Below are positions 38,515 to 49,302 of a stretch of 62,000 nucleotides of DNA, in pieces. A program made the translations under genes and the position numbers. Under the pieces are notes generated by a model. It worked only from the letters and a program-made list of their open reading frames with translations. It did not search any database and had not been told where the DNA came from. This DNA is from Symsagittifera roscoffensis (Eukaryota > Xenacoelomorpha > Acoela > Convolutidae): contig NC_087062.1 in NCBI RefSeq assembly GCF_963678635.1, positions 45,655,758 to 45,717,757 on the forward strand, in the 5' to 3' direction. How positions within the stretch are numbered: position 1 is the first letter of the stretch; every line of letters starts with the position of its first letter.

Positions 38515-38760
38515 TTGGTCCAACGCAGTCGAAAGGTTTTTCCTCGGTCGGAGACAATCGATACGTTTCTTTGGGTTGAAAAACTTCTCGGTGGAACTTG
38601 GTCAAAAGATTTATCCTCGGTCGAGATGGTCGAATTGCTCGTCCTCGGTCGGTCATAGTCGAAACATAGACAGCTTGGGTCGAGTCGGTCGAAACATATT
38701 GAGCCTGTGTCCTGACGATCGAAAAATACCATTTTTGGTCGAGCCGGTCGAAACATAAAC
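38515..38760. repeat. GGTCGA-type degenerate minisatellite
   Basis: Imperfect units of roughly 35-40 bp share CTCGGTCGAG, GGTCGAAACAT and TCGGTCG. They give open frames of over 90 codons on both strands (38,466-38,758), an expected artefact of a repeat with a unit length near a multiple of 3. I do not treat them as genes. Confidence 0.7.
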
Positions 38761-41700
38761 TACAAACCTTGACCTGGACGGGGGACTAAAAATTGGACTT
38801 AATCAGCTCGTTTTGGGCTAAAATAGAAACAATTTCCTGGAGTAGCTCAAACCGACTCACTGAGTATCCAAGTCCTCTATGCTATTTTACTTACTAATCT
38901 CTAGATTTACTGTTTGTTTGCTCTATTTTCACTGAAATTAGAAAACTTCACGGGCTCATTTTGCTAAAATTTAGGCTCATATCGATAGATACATTGAAAA
39001 TAAATACATCAAAAGTCTATCAAAAGGTTATGGATAAAAACAATTTAGCCAGCTGTCGGTTTTTGGTTGCCAATGAGTGATTTAAGAGCACGTGATCCCT
39101 TTGCGGCGATAACCAGATCTACAATTTCTATAGAGTCCGACCTCTTTTGGTCAGCTCACAACATCTTTGGAACGAATGCGGTGGTCTGTTGACAATCAAC
39201 ACTGGACAATATCGGCCTACCAGCATTTTAAAAAAATTACTACTGCATTCTGATTTTTGGGGAGGGTTCTTATGCTTGAAAGACCGAATGCTTGAAAAAT
39301 TGCAACCAATCAAAATCGCCAAGCGTTTCTATTGGTTAAATGCCATTCTCACAAAATCGAAGTCAAAATCAACAGAAATTGTATTAAATCAGTGGAAAAA
39401 AAAACAAAAATATTACAAATTGCGGGTTACAACTGCATTACTATTTAGATAATCTTCAATATGAATTAGCTCAAAATCATAAGAATTTTTCAGTGTTGAA
39501 AACTCATCTGCTTATTAGCTAATCGGTCAATATTAACACTAACGGCCTGGATTTGTTTTCCTACTTTGAGATTTTTGCGATTTATTTTGAGGGACGCCAC
39601 CTGATTTTCCGGTTGTTTCGCATCAGAATGTTTTGTATTTGATTGTTATAAAAAAAACTTCTTTTCCCAGGAACCAAACTTCGCATTTTCTTTTAGTTTT
39701 TTACTTTTAATGGGGGCCTAGGAATATAGACGATAAGCAAATTAGACGGATTCTACAAAAACGAAATAAGACGGCATTGATTTTTTACAGATTTGGCATT
39801 TTAGACGAAAAAGCTATGAAAAACAAAGGGCCAACAAAATTTTTTCTTAAGAGTCAAACTTCACAAATTCAAAAAGAACATAAATTGTCAATACCTATCA
39901 AAACAATTAGTTTAAATGAACAAAAAATACTAAATCCGAATATTAAAAGAGTTTTGAATTGAATAAATTATGCATGATTGACTTGTAAAATTTGGCTACC
40001 GAAATTTAGCTGTTGTCTACAAACAATTTTATTTTTCTCGCGCAGTTTGTCTGCAAACAATTTTAATCTCTCTCACTTTCGTCTATTTTCTCACAATTGC
40101 AGTTTTGCAAAATCGCCCATATTCCTTTTAAGTACCTCCGTTTAATTTGCTTACAGTCTAATTTCTCAACCCCCATTTTAATGATAAAATCGAATATCGC
40201 AAAGCAAATACGAGAGTTAAACTAATTGAGGAAGGCTAATAATTGCTTGTAAATTGACGCTCCAACTAATCACTGATTTTAAAAAAAAATTACTCAGAGA
40301 TTTGTGCCCTACCTCTTTTTTTAGTTTATGCAGAACTTTCACTCAATCTTTTTTGCTGCTGCGCGTAATTTCTCACATTGAGCAAATTATAAAGAGTTTT
40401 TTTTAATAGAGACAAAATAGTTATAGAGGCAAGAACATGTTGTCAAAATCGGAATTCTGTAAACGCGAAGAGGGAGCAATTTTTTTATTCAGTGAGAAAT
40501 TGATCCTAAAAGTTTTTTGAAAAATGTTTGTGGGCCAAGAGTTCGAACAATATTTCATAAAACAAAGCAAGGATAGTCGGTTGCTGTTCAACGTTCAACT
40601 AGCGCATAATATCGCGATCAATTTAAAAAAAAAACATATACAAAAATAATTTTTTTTCAAGTCGAATTTGGTTTTTTTAGTGTCTGAATGAAAAATTTCA
40701 ACACACTTGGAAAAGTGTCTATAAAACCCAAGAAAATAAAAATATAAAATAGCGCTAAAAACACCAAAAACAAATTTACTTGAAAAAAACTAAGTGTTCG
40801 CAGCCTAATTTTAGTTGAAATAAGCAGGCTATTGTAAGCCTGCTTGCTCGCATTATTCGCTCAAATTTAGACTCAAATAGCTAAAATTACACCTATTTTT
40901 CTAGATACTGCGAACAACTTTGAAAAAATTCATTGTCGTTCGAATCACGTATGAAAGGGCTTCAAAATGATATATCAGTCGGTTCATTTCCTTGAGTTTT
41001 CTTGTACCAGATTTTGCGGGGAAAATTTTAAGAAAAAAACAAGGACAGCCGGTTACTGTGCAGATAGCACAGAATGTTCCGACCATAGTTCTTAATAAAT
41101 TACTTTAAAAAGTTATTTTTTTTCTGCTTATTTACGTATTTTTCTGCGTGGTGTGAACAAAGGTATGAACAAAAAATATAACTTAGGCATGTTTGACAGT
41201 CAAAACAAATTAAGCCAACTGGAAAACACTTTTTGTTAGAAAAATGAGTTGAAAATGAAAGAAAAAAAAAGATCGTAAAAAATTTAATAAAATTCAAAAG
41301 ATTTTCACTTTATTTATAGGATTATTAATTTTTTATAGGAGACACTAAAACACACCCGAAAACTAGTTTCTCTCCATTTTTTAAATCGTCGAAACAAAAA
41401 GACTGATTGCATCGATGTGAAGTCATTAAAGTCGCGACAGCTTTTGATTATCCATGCAGCAGTGTTTGAATAAACATTTCATTAGTTTTGACAATTTTCC
41501 ATTTTGAGTACGGGCCTTCGAAATAATTCAATCAGAACGTTTTGCAACACTTTGATAAACTTATGCACTACTCATGCAAATTGGCGCATAATGCGAAACA
41601 GACAATAAATGAAAAATAAATTTCAATGTTTTAAAATGGACTTATTTTAAGTTCTCGAAAAGAATAGATTTCAACCGAAATCGATTATAACTTATTTTGT

Positions 41701-41765
41701 CAAGAAAAGTATGGGAATTGAGTATTTTGTTTTTTGACGCTCTTTTAGACAACGCAAAACCAATA
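38761..41765. other. AT-rich stretch without a supported gene
   Basis: Open frames at 39,147-39,452 (101 codons, basic C-terminal half) and 39,777-39,962 are unrecognised and lack splice or domain support. A diverged local direct repeat is visible: AAAACAAAGCAAGGATAGTCGGTTGCTGTT-like sequence near 40,560 and AAACAAGGACAGCCGGTTACTGT near 41,035. Confidence 0.45.
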
Positions 41766-41863
41766 TATTCTTTTTTTTTCACTTTTCTTTTTGCGGGTGA
41801 ATAGTTCAAGATTCCTTTTGCGGGTGAATAGATTTTTTGGTAATATTTCAATAATTTGTTAAT
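41766..41863. repeat. Retroelement flank repeat, left
   Basis: About 98 bp abutting the left LTR is repeated in the same orientation abutting the right LTR (47,857-47,955). The shared core is TGAATAGTTCAAGATTCCTT. Each copy has its own internal repeat of TTTTGCGGGTGAATAG. It lies outside both LTRs. Confidence 0.75.
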
Positions 41864-41998
41864 TAATAAGAAGTGTGCAAATGCCAATTGTTAATTAAAA
41901 CTAACCCATCCAATGGACTTCGAAAAAACGTGACAGGCAGGTATTTAACTAAGAACACAAGGTCCAAACTGATATGAAATAAAAGCACAATCACAACA
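41864..41998 (-). repeat. 3' LTR of the Ty3/gypsy element
   Basis: 135 bp. In element orientation it starts TGTTGTGATTGTGCTTTTAT and ends GCACACTTCTTATTA. Shared with the 5' LTR are CCTGCCTG-CACGTTT and TTCGAAGTCCAT. It is shorter than its partner by about 60 bp in the middle. Confidence 0.85.
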
Positions 41999-42010
41999 TT
42001 CCCCATTGCA
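41999..42010 (-). other. Polypurine tract
   Basis: In element orientation GCAATGGGGAA stands immediately before the TGTTGTG start of the 3' LTR, the expected position of the plus-strand primer. Confidence 0.6.
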
Positions 42011-42359
42011 GAAAAAATTTGTATCTGTGAAAAGAATAAGTAGCCCACTTACGAACACATACTCCTTTCTCCCTTTGCCCCACGGGTACGAAGTTAGAAA
42101 CAAAAGTTACTTACTGTACAATTGGGGTTATGTACTAAAAGTGTATATATACACAAATTATCCATTGGATAAGGCTAGCAACTAAATTAGAACTCGAAAA
42201 GAGGAAATAAAACTCTACACTACCCAAAGTGCATGATAGAATTACGAAAATGTTAAGCACAAAAGCACTAAGTAAAACTAGTTTAGCAACCACAAAGTGT
42301 CTAATTCAAGTAACTAGGATAGAGCAAGTTGAAAAGTTTTGATTAGTTTTAGCTTAAGT

Positions 42360-43390
42360 TTTTGCGAAAGTTGTCCGCCTCAATTCTTGTCTTTGAGTCT
42401 ATAATAGATGAAATGTCGCTATCTGGTTGTGCCTCGTTAATTTTTGGCTTAATTTCCGGTGAACATAGGAATACTAATTTAGGCTCCACAGTTGATGGGG
42501 TTGTTGTGGGACATTGAGTAGTCTCGGTGACTAAGGACAGCTTTGGCTGGAAATCCCCCTATGGAGTCAAGAAAGACGAAGGTTCATCCAATTGGAAGGT
42601 CCTTGAAGTTGTTTGGCGGATGATTTTGTCGCAGGCATAAGTTAAATTAGAGGCTCCTCGTCGGAATCTTCCAACAAGTGTAATTCTTCACCTTGGGAAA
42701 CTTTATTCAAAAATCTCCCTTTAACGTGAAATTTAGGGTGGTCAGGGTTTTGTCGAGGTCTGGATTAGCTACTCAAAGAGACGACCTGTGTAATCTCGGC
42801 TGGTTTTTCTAAAGGGCACTCGATGTGGATTTGGTCGACGTTCGTGCCCAAAGGTAGATTGGTGTTTCCAGTGGATTCCTGGTCGTCCGTTAACAGTCTT
42901 CTTGAAGAATCTAAAGAACTTTCAAGAGTGATAGATTGTGAATCCGATATTATACCTGAATCTGAGCGTAGATATTCTTCTTAAGTGTTATCCCAGTGGT
43001 CTAAGTCTAACGTGGATGTAGGCTCTGAATCAGAGGATATGATATAAGAATGTTACTGTGTTATGAGTTTCTGTGTTATGAGTTTTCCGTTAGGTGGCTT
43101 AAAAAATTATTGTCATTCCTTCCTATTAACCGCCTTTGTTCACCAATTACCTCCTTCAGTGAAAAGGTTCGTCAGATGATCTCTTATTGCAATCGGCGTT
43201 AGTTTGTCCCCTACACTCTGTTGCCTGCTTTAGTCTCGTCTAAGTTACCGTCCTGAGTGTCGTCGTTGGCTCATCAATCATTTGCTCTTGTCTTCGCCAT
43301 GATCGACTTCCCTTAATCTGTTAAAATGTATTAGAAAAATGTACATCCAATGGATAGTTGTTTCGTCGAGCGTAAATTCTAGATGATTAT
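42360..43390 (-). pseudogene. Integrase C-terminal tail and 3' region of Ty3/gypsy
   Basis: The minus strand carries acidic, serine-rich fragments (DSGIISDSQSITLESS at about 42,900-42,960, and HLLEDSDEEPL near 42,660) in a frame broken by several stops. This is typical of the poorly conserved tail of a gypsy polyprotein. I see no signal peptide or fusion-protein features that would support an envelope gene. Confidence 0.45.
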
Positions 43391-44551
43391 TTCAATGGCT
43401 GAATTCAATGTTGGTCTAGGTTCGTTAAAAGACATCGCCATGAGTTTGGCTTTTATCGTGTTAATTAAGTGTTGAACAACTCAATTGGATCCAGGATTCC
43501 ACACGGTGCATAAGATTCAGTTGATATTGTTCTTCTCACAGAAGTTTTCAAAATCGTTTGATGAGAAACATGACCCATGATCTACTCTAATCGAACTTGA
43601 AAGTCCGTGAAGATTGCAGTAAACAGTCAAAAAGGAAAAAGTTGTCTCGGTGGAAGTGTTTTGTCTTACAACTTTCACCAAAGGAAACTTAGTAAATCTA
43701 TCTATACAGGGTAAAAAGTATTCTGAAGTGCCCCAATTTTTATCTAGTGGACCAGCGAAATCTAAACTAATTTTTTTCGTTCTGTTTTGTAAGTTCCGGT
43801 AGTTTCTGCTTGTCTACCGATACCAAAAGGACTTTTAAGTTCTTACCGGCTTTTAGACCTTGAGTGTAATTTTTTCCGTGGAAGTAGATTTCTCTAGACA
43901 GATGCGGCCACCAATTGTTTTCTGCCAATGCCTTCATACCGAACAGTCCGGGATGAGTTATGTTTAGCTAACTCATAAATGGCCATCTTAGAGTTGCGGG
44001 AACGTTTAACATGTTATCGTTAAGTAGTAATCCTTCTCTCAAGTGTATGTCTCTTCGGTAGGTTCCTAAATAAGCTCCAAACTTATCCAGTGGCGTCCCG
44101 TTTTCCACTGCAGTTTTTATATCTTTTAAAGTTTTATCCTCATTCTTCATAAGTTGAAATAGTTTGTTGGAGCAATGATCTGCAAATGATAGTAGGAAAG
44201 ATAGTAATTTCAGGTCCCCTTTGTATTTAGAAAGTAAGTATTGTCAATTTGAGACATGCTATCATTATCGAATTTAATAGAAACTGCTTGGATATCTGCA
44301 ATGGCTGATAAATTTTCAATAGAAGTTGAATGAAAGAATGCACTTAAGTCAGCCTTACTTTTTGGGTTTAGGTCGCCCTCGGAGAGTAAGTTTAGTAGGA
44401 AGGTATAAGTAGAAAAAAATTGGCTTTTTCTGAAAGTATTAATCATAACAATGATTTTTACAGGGTCTAGCGGAATAAAACTTTTTGTGCAAGACTCTGG
44501 GCGCAAGTGATTTGTATTGCAAATTCTAATTGTTTCAGTGACGTATTTCAC
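43391..44551 (-). pseudogene. Ty3/gypsy integrase
   Basis: In element orientation a linker (44,551-44,210) is followed by the zinc-binding segment (HPGLFGMKALAENNWWP near 43,920). The catalytic core follows: SLDFAGP gives the first aspartate (about 43,770), then FTKFPLVKVV. The second aspartate is in RVDHGSCFSSNDFENF (about 43,590), and a region with VVQHLINTIKAKL stands where the glutamate should be. The role was to insert the cDNA into host chromatin. Several frame changes and stops (for example in place of W or Q codons) show that it is dead. Order after RNase H confirms Ty3/gypsy rather than Ty1/copia. Confidence 0.85.
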
Positions 44552-44886
44552 AATATTCCCTTAGAATGACCGTTGGATGATAATAATCTTTCGTTATTTC
44601 CGACCATTGTATTTATTTTATCCAAATTTGATAGCGTCCACTTTATTAGTTAACGACTTGTTGTTCTTTTTAAAATTCTTTTTGAAAAAAAATTTTTTAC
44701 ATGTAAATTGTCTGTTATCTTGTTAATTGTTGCAACGGCGAATTGGGAGGGCTTTTCCACAAAGGGACCTCAAAGGGAGTGATGATGGGAGGGATTTTCC
44801 ACAAGCGAATCTCGATAAAAGATCGGTAAATCCCAGTTCCTTTCCTTGTATATGTCTAATTTTGAAATTCAAAAGTAAAAGTCCGT

Positions 44887-45489
44887 TTAACCCCTTTTCA
44901 ATCTGCTATGCATATCTTTGTTACCGTGATTGGCATTTGATGCAGACAAAAGGGCCTTATGGTCGGTCACGATTTCAAACTCGGAACCGTATACGTAGTT
45001 CTTAAAGTGTTTTGTTGCCCAAACGACTCCCAACATTTCAAAATCATTGGTTGAACATTTGATTTCATGAGTTGTTGAAAATCTCGTAGTGAAGGCAATA
45101 GTTATCCACGCTTCATCGTCCCCTTTTTCCAGAGTAAAACCTAATCCGCTGCCGGTTGCGTCTGTTTTCAGTCTTGAAGGTCTTTTAATATCGAGGGTGT
45201 TATTTTCGATAATGTTGACAATTTGTGCTCGGTGAGAGTCGTTCCAATGGTAGGTTGATTTCTTGTTTAAAAGTGGTCTTAAGGGAGCGCACAGGGTAGA
45301 TAAATTTGGTACGAGTTTCATGTACTGATTGATTAATCCGCAAAACGATCTTAGTTTTGAAATGTTTTTTGGTTTCTGAAGGTTTTTTTTATTAAATCCG
45401 CTTTTCCAACCAATGATTTTACTCCGGTATTCAAAATTTTGAAGCCCAACTATTCGATATTTTTTTGGAAAATTGCACATTTTCCTCAT
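44887..45489 (-). pseudogene. Ty3/gypsy RT thumb and RNase H
   Basis: This 200-codon open frame is the best-preserved part of the element. The first 80 residues are the RT thumb/connection (KNISKLRSFCGLINQYMK, then LCAPLRPLLNK). RNase H follows with catalytic acidic residues in LKTDATGSGLGF, NDFEMLGVVWA and IVTDHKALL. The enzyme would degrade the RNA strand of the cDNA hybrid. The frame breaks into the polymerase domain upstream and the linker to integrase downstream. Confidence 0.9.
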
Positions 45490-46420
45490 TTGACTGCTAA
45501 GTTCTTATTTTTCAAGATGTTCAAAGTTTTCAATAAGATATCTTAGTGTTCTTTCAGAGAGCCTTTTGAGGCAATTAAGATATCGTCAATATAACAATAT
45601 ATAAAAAGTATATTCCTCAAAAGGGAATCCGTTACTCGTTGAAATTCGTTTGGCATATCTCCAAAACCATAAAATCCGGTTAAGAAGCGGTAAAATCCAG
45701 TGGTTTTTCCTCACACAATAATAAATTACTTTGTTTGCTTGTGTTGTCGCATAGATGTAGTTGACTATATGCCTTTCGCACATCCAAGCTATTAAACCAC
45801 ACCTCCTCCATTTTTTTTTGGTAGTTTTAGCGCAATTTTGTCAATCAATTCATGCATATTCGGCATTTGATATTCATTTGGTCGTTGAGCAATTTTGAAT
45901 CGAGATCTAAATTTATTGCACTGTCTTTTTTTGCGTGATAACTATTGTGCTTATAAAACAATGTTCGTAAGTTTTCCAGTTTGATGATGTGCTCTTCTTT
46001 TTCCATTTTTTGCAAAACTGTATTTACATTTTCTAACAAATGGAGAAGTACTCTTCTACCCTTGGCTTAGATTGGTTTATAAGGAGAATGAAAATGTGTA
46101 ATTTTCCTATCCGATGGAATCTTTCCAACTCTTGTAAAAAGGCCTTTAAATTGTTTGTACAAGTTTAGAATTGTATTCGTATGATTGTTTGACCTACATA
46201 TATCTGGGAGTGAGACGCTGTTGACTGGTTGGAGACACTGCTTTTGTGCCATTTCTTTGCCGATTCTTGGCAAATTTTCATTACCTTGTATGTTCCTCTC
46301 ATGTCCCGACGTGATGAAAAATGGGTTTTCCTTAATAATGCGTCCGTTGGTTCGAACTGGGACCACGATCTTTCCATTGATGTTGATAGTATCGTTGGTA
46401 AACCCACAATAAAGTGCTCA
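45490..46420 (-). pseudogene. Ty3/gypsy protease end and reverse transcriptase
   Basis: Several frames contribute. 46,366-46,067 carries the protease/RT junction (VVPVRTNGR). 46,039-45,845 carries the start of the fingers. Then come LDVRKAYSQLHL (metal-binding aspartate, about 45,780) and the catalytic box YIDDILIAS at 45,567-45,593. The YxDD signature and flanking order identify the reverse transcriptase. Multiple stops and frameshifts are present. Confidence 0.85.
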
Positions 46421-46679
46421 TGTTTTCTTATCGACAGGAGATATTTTCAACAAAGGATTTTTTAATTTTAATACGTGGAGGACATTTTGTTTCAAGATAC
46501 TAACCGGGCTGGCAGAGTGCACTGGTATATATTCAAGTTCTCAATTGCTCTCATTATCACTAGATCCCTCTTTTGGTTAGTCATTTATAACTCAACAAAC
46601 GTTTTCTTCTTTTAGCTCGATTGTGATTCCGACGGGAAATATTGACAATTCTGATTATTCACATTTTCATCTACACTAT

Positions 46680-46840
46680 TTACAGTCGGTTTTTTAGCTT
46701 TTGATTTAAAGAGTCTTCCAAAATGTCCCCTGAATTTACAAAAAAATACAAAAGAGGTTCTTCGCTGGGCAAACGTTCAAATGTTCTTTGGTAGAGGCGT
46801 TTCCACAAATCTGACACGAATTTGTTTTCTCTATGTTCAG
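46680..46840 (-). pseudogene. Ty3/gypsy nucleocapsid zinc knuckle remnant
   Basis: The minus strand reads ICGNASTKEHLNVCPAKNLF, then CKFRGHFGRLFKSKAKK across one stop. The spacing recalls the CPA...C..C...GHF...C pattern of gypsy nucleocapsids, with some cysteines lost. It lies between the gag fragments and the protease/RT, as expected. Confidence 0.55.
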
Positions 46841-47030
46841 GCTTGCTTCTCTTTTTTTAGGATTGAAACGCCTGTACATCTTGCCGTTTTACTGGAGTTG
46901 TTGTTGGCCCTCTTCAAGTTGGTTAACTTTGGGTGGTTAAAATATCCTTTTTCATCGATCGTTGCCTGATTTAAAGCATCCACGAGATTTAAAGTGTCTG
47001 ACAGGAACTTACGTCAGAAATCGCAACTTT

Positions 47031-47618
47031 TCAATTTGAAGATAAAACATCGCGAATCCGCTCTTGTTTGGCATTTAATTCGATTTCGAAGGTTTTAGCC
47101 ACTTCAGATAGTGCTCCCCAGAACTGTTCATAAGACTCTCTGTCTGTTTGTTTTCGGCTCAGTAGTTTGTACCGCCTGAAGGTTTTGTTCGCTGGCTTTA
47201 CAAATGCTGCTTCCAGGAGATTGAAAAAACTTTTGAAGGAGACTGATAATATTTTCACTCTACGGTGCTTCTACGAAAAGATTTTTTTTCCTTCAGAGCC
47301 ATGGGCTAGGTATTAAATTGATCTTAGTGTTTTATTCGCCACGAATCTTCTCATGCCTCCGAATTTCTCCTCCATGATTCTTCAATCCTCAGCGTTCTCC
47401 TACACTTTCATTATTTCTTTATTTCTGGCCTTCCTGGCTTTCCTCTGAGTTTCAGTTTCTGAATTTTGGGCGCCTTCTAAAATTGGGACCTTGGTTTCCG
47501 ACTCCACTGGATTTTTCAGATTATCAATGTCAATATTCTCTTTGACTGTTATTCCCAAGTGGAATTGCTCTATCCAGTTACACCATTGGGTGTGTGGTTC
47601 AATGGTGTGAATGGTCAA
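47031..47618 (-). pseudogene. Ty3/gypsy gag fragments
   Basis: Two open pieces, 47,618-47,400 and 47,258-47,031, are separated by a broken stretch. The second has the capsid-like sequence RRYKLLSRKQTDRESYEQF and ends with AKQERIRDVL, which resembles retroelement capsid helices. It follows the primer binding site by about 30 bases, as the first gene of the element should. Confidence 0.6.
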
Positions 47619-47643
47619 AAGGCGGGAATTACCTGCAGGTTGA

Positions 47644-47661
47644 AATCAGATGACTGCACCA
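47644..47661 (-). other. Primer binding site
   Basis: In element orientation TGGTGCAGTCATCTGATT begins directly after the ATTA end of the 5' LTR. TGG at the first position is what pairing to the CCA end of a tRNA requires. I cannot name the tRNA with confidence. Confidence 0.6.
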
Positions 47662-47856
47662 TAATGAGAAGTGTGCAAATACCACTGGTTGATTAAATTA
47701 AATAAGCAAATGGTAAAAATAATGAAATAAAAGACGTTTGATTTAAAATTGCTTTTCTCTATTTTTAACGATGGACTTCGAACAAACGTGGCAGGCAGGT
47801 ACTTAATTAAGAAGACAAGGTCAAGATTAATATGAAATAAAAGCACAACCACAACA
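47662..47856 (-). repeat. 5' LTR of the Ty3/gypsy element
   Basis: 195 bp. In element orientation it starts TGTTGTGGTTGTGCTTTTAT and ends GCACACTTCTCATTA. An internal A/T-rich segment of about 60 bp (47,690-47,760) is absent from the 3' LTR. Confidence 0.85.
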
Positions 47857-47955
47857 CTTTTTTCACTTTTGTTTTTGCGGATGAATAGTTCAAGATTCCT
47901 TTTGCGGTTGAATAGATTTTTTGATAGGAGTTGAATAATTGTTATTTTTGATTCA
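47857..47955. repeat. Retroelement flank repeat, right
   Basis: Direct-repeat partner of 41,766-41,863, directly outside the right LTR. The shared core is TGAATAGTTCAAGATTCCTT. Similarity fades beyond about 47,950. Confidence 0.75.
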
Positions 47956-48363
47956 AAATTCGAGTTAACAATTGAAAAACCTTCCCTCCACAAACTATGT
48001 AAAAGTGAAATTGATATATTTGGTATCTAGTGAGGTAATATTTCGACCAAATAGTTTGCCTCGGCAGGGTTTTTAAGGGATGCTATATTGTATGGAATCC
48101 CTGAAAATATGTTCCGTTTTTTTTTCCATTTCTTTTCGCTCAATTTTTTTTCTGCTTCAGGGTTGCCAAAGGCTTTCTGCCAACCAACCCGTGAACTGTT
48201 ACAAAACATCTTCGACGCCAAAACACACTAAAATATAAGAAGTGCGCCCCGCCTTTTCAAATTTTTTTGTCAAAATCTTCAAATAACTTCGGTTAACCGT
48301 CATTTTTGAAAAATTCGCCCGCTGCTAAAAATTTGTCAAAAGAATTTCCTTATTGTGTTTTAG

Positions 48364-48652
48364 GAAGCCACTAGAAAGTCAACTTGCTCTACCTCCAACT
48401 TTTCGACAACATTGTTTGGCTATCCGCCAATCCCCCAACCTCCTCAAGCACATCCCAGATCCACCTCTGAAAATTGCAAGAGATACTTTTCCTCAATTGT
48501 TTTGGTGGGAACAGCAATCATCAATCGATATGATCGAAACATGTAATACATGTTTTCTCGGTCAAATAGATCAACTTATCAAGCTTTTTCGGCCAGATGA
48601 ATCAAGTTATCATGTAAAAAATCCAGCTCGGTTAGGGTTTTTGAACTCATAA
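48364..48652 (+). CDS. Terminal exon, SOCS-box-like C-terminus
   Basis: A good acceptor (TATTGTGTTTTAG|G) at 48,363/48,364 opens a frame of 96 codons to TAA at 48,652, entered with one carried-over base. The start of the product, TFRQHCLAIRQSPNLLKHI followed by PDPPLKIARD, resembles a SOCS box (H-C-x-A-I-R, then a P-P-L-K segment). That motif recruits elongin and cullin-5 to ubiquitin ligases. The rest (FWWEQQSSIDMIETCNTCF) is not recognised. Upstream exons would lie left of 48.3 kb, across or beyond the retrotransposon, and were not found. The SOCS-box call is an inference from a short match. Confidence 0.4.
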
Positions 48653-48735
48653 ATAAGTCACGAAAAATGATCTATTTATCCATGACATAATCCAACGTAT
48701 ACATGAGTCAAACGATATCAATACATTCGATTGAT

Positions 48736-49095
48736 TCAGCAGTCTTCCTTTTTGACCGCAACCTTGTGGGACATTTGGTTAGGCCTAGTTGACCCCCTGT
48801 TTGAAGAGGGAGTAGGTTCACGGTCCCATTTATCCCCAGTCGCAATGTGGGGTCTAACACAACCCTCGTACATTGATCGATCGGTTATAATGTTGGTATG
48901 ATTTGCAATGCTCTCGCATTTCACAATGGCCCCAGCATTGGCGAGTGAGTGAAGTCCGAAGTTGTCGTCTTTGAACCAGTCTGTCTCTTCCATCGGATCC
49001 ACTGAGTCCACACATCCGTCTGGGTAGAATCCGAAATGAGAAGACTCCCATGGGTTCACCACCCTATCATTAGGAGAGCCGACCATTACGAGTTT
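48736..49095 (-). CDS. Palmitoyl-protein thioesterase, last exon
   Basis: The acceptor TTTTTTGTCAG|AAACTC opens a 119-codon frame to the stop at 48,736. The sequence VMVGSPNDRVVNPWESSHFG, then FGLHSLANAGAIVKC and DRSMYEGCVRPHI, matches the C-terminal half of palmitoyl-protein thioesterases, closest to the PPT2 type. These lysosomal alpha/beta-hydrolases remove thioester-linked acyl groups. The family's catalytic aspartate (in SPNDRVV) and histidine (in ANHTNI) are both in place. A hydrophilic tail of about 30 residues extends beyond the usual end. The frame is joined in phase 0 to the exon at 49,303-49,484. Conserved residues and GC-rich third positions suggest a live gene. Confidence 0.8.
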   Translation of the reverse strand, partial: KLVMVGSPNDRVVNPWESSHFGFYPDGCVDSVDPMEETDWFKDDNFGLHSLANAGAIVKCESIANHTNIITDRSMYEGCVRPHIATGDKWDREPTPSSNRGSTRPNQMSHKVAVKKEDC

Positions 49096-49302
49096 CTGAC
49101 AAAAAAAAATCATGTTCGTTCTTTGTTTGTTGATGATCGGTAAAATAACCCTTACAGAAAAGTTGTAAAACTGTGTTACAGAACCTGGGCTAATGTCGAG
49201 GCTGGGTATCAAGTGCAAGAGATGAACCATACCATTTATTCTCTTTTGGAATTGCTTTTCATCGCTGTAGCTTGCTGATGCAAATCAGACATGCATGCTT
49301 AC

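Larger units (their letters stand above)
41864..47856 (-). mobile_element. Ty3/gypsy LTR retrotransposon, degenerate
   Basis: A 6.0-kb element transcribed on the minus strand. It has short LTRs, a primer binding site starting TGG directly after the 5' LTR, a G-rich polypurine tract before the 3' LTR, and the order gag, nucleocapsid, RT, RNase H, integrase. RNase H before integrase is the Ty3/gypsy (Metaviridae) order. Stops and frameshifts interrupt every domain, so it is inactive. No envelope-like gene is evident between integrase and the 3' LTR. The LTRs differ by many substitutions and about 60 bp, which indicates an old insertion or one altered LTR. Confidence 0.9.

Noticed and set aside
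38466-38758. Overlapping frames of over 90 codons on both strands
   Set aside because: Both follow from the GGTCGA minisatellite; no domain or splice signals.
42360-43390. Envelope gene of an endogenous retrovirus downstream of integrase
   Set aside because: No signal peptide, fusion segment or membrane anchor seen; only acidic, serine-rich integrase-tail-like fragments.
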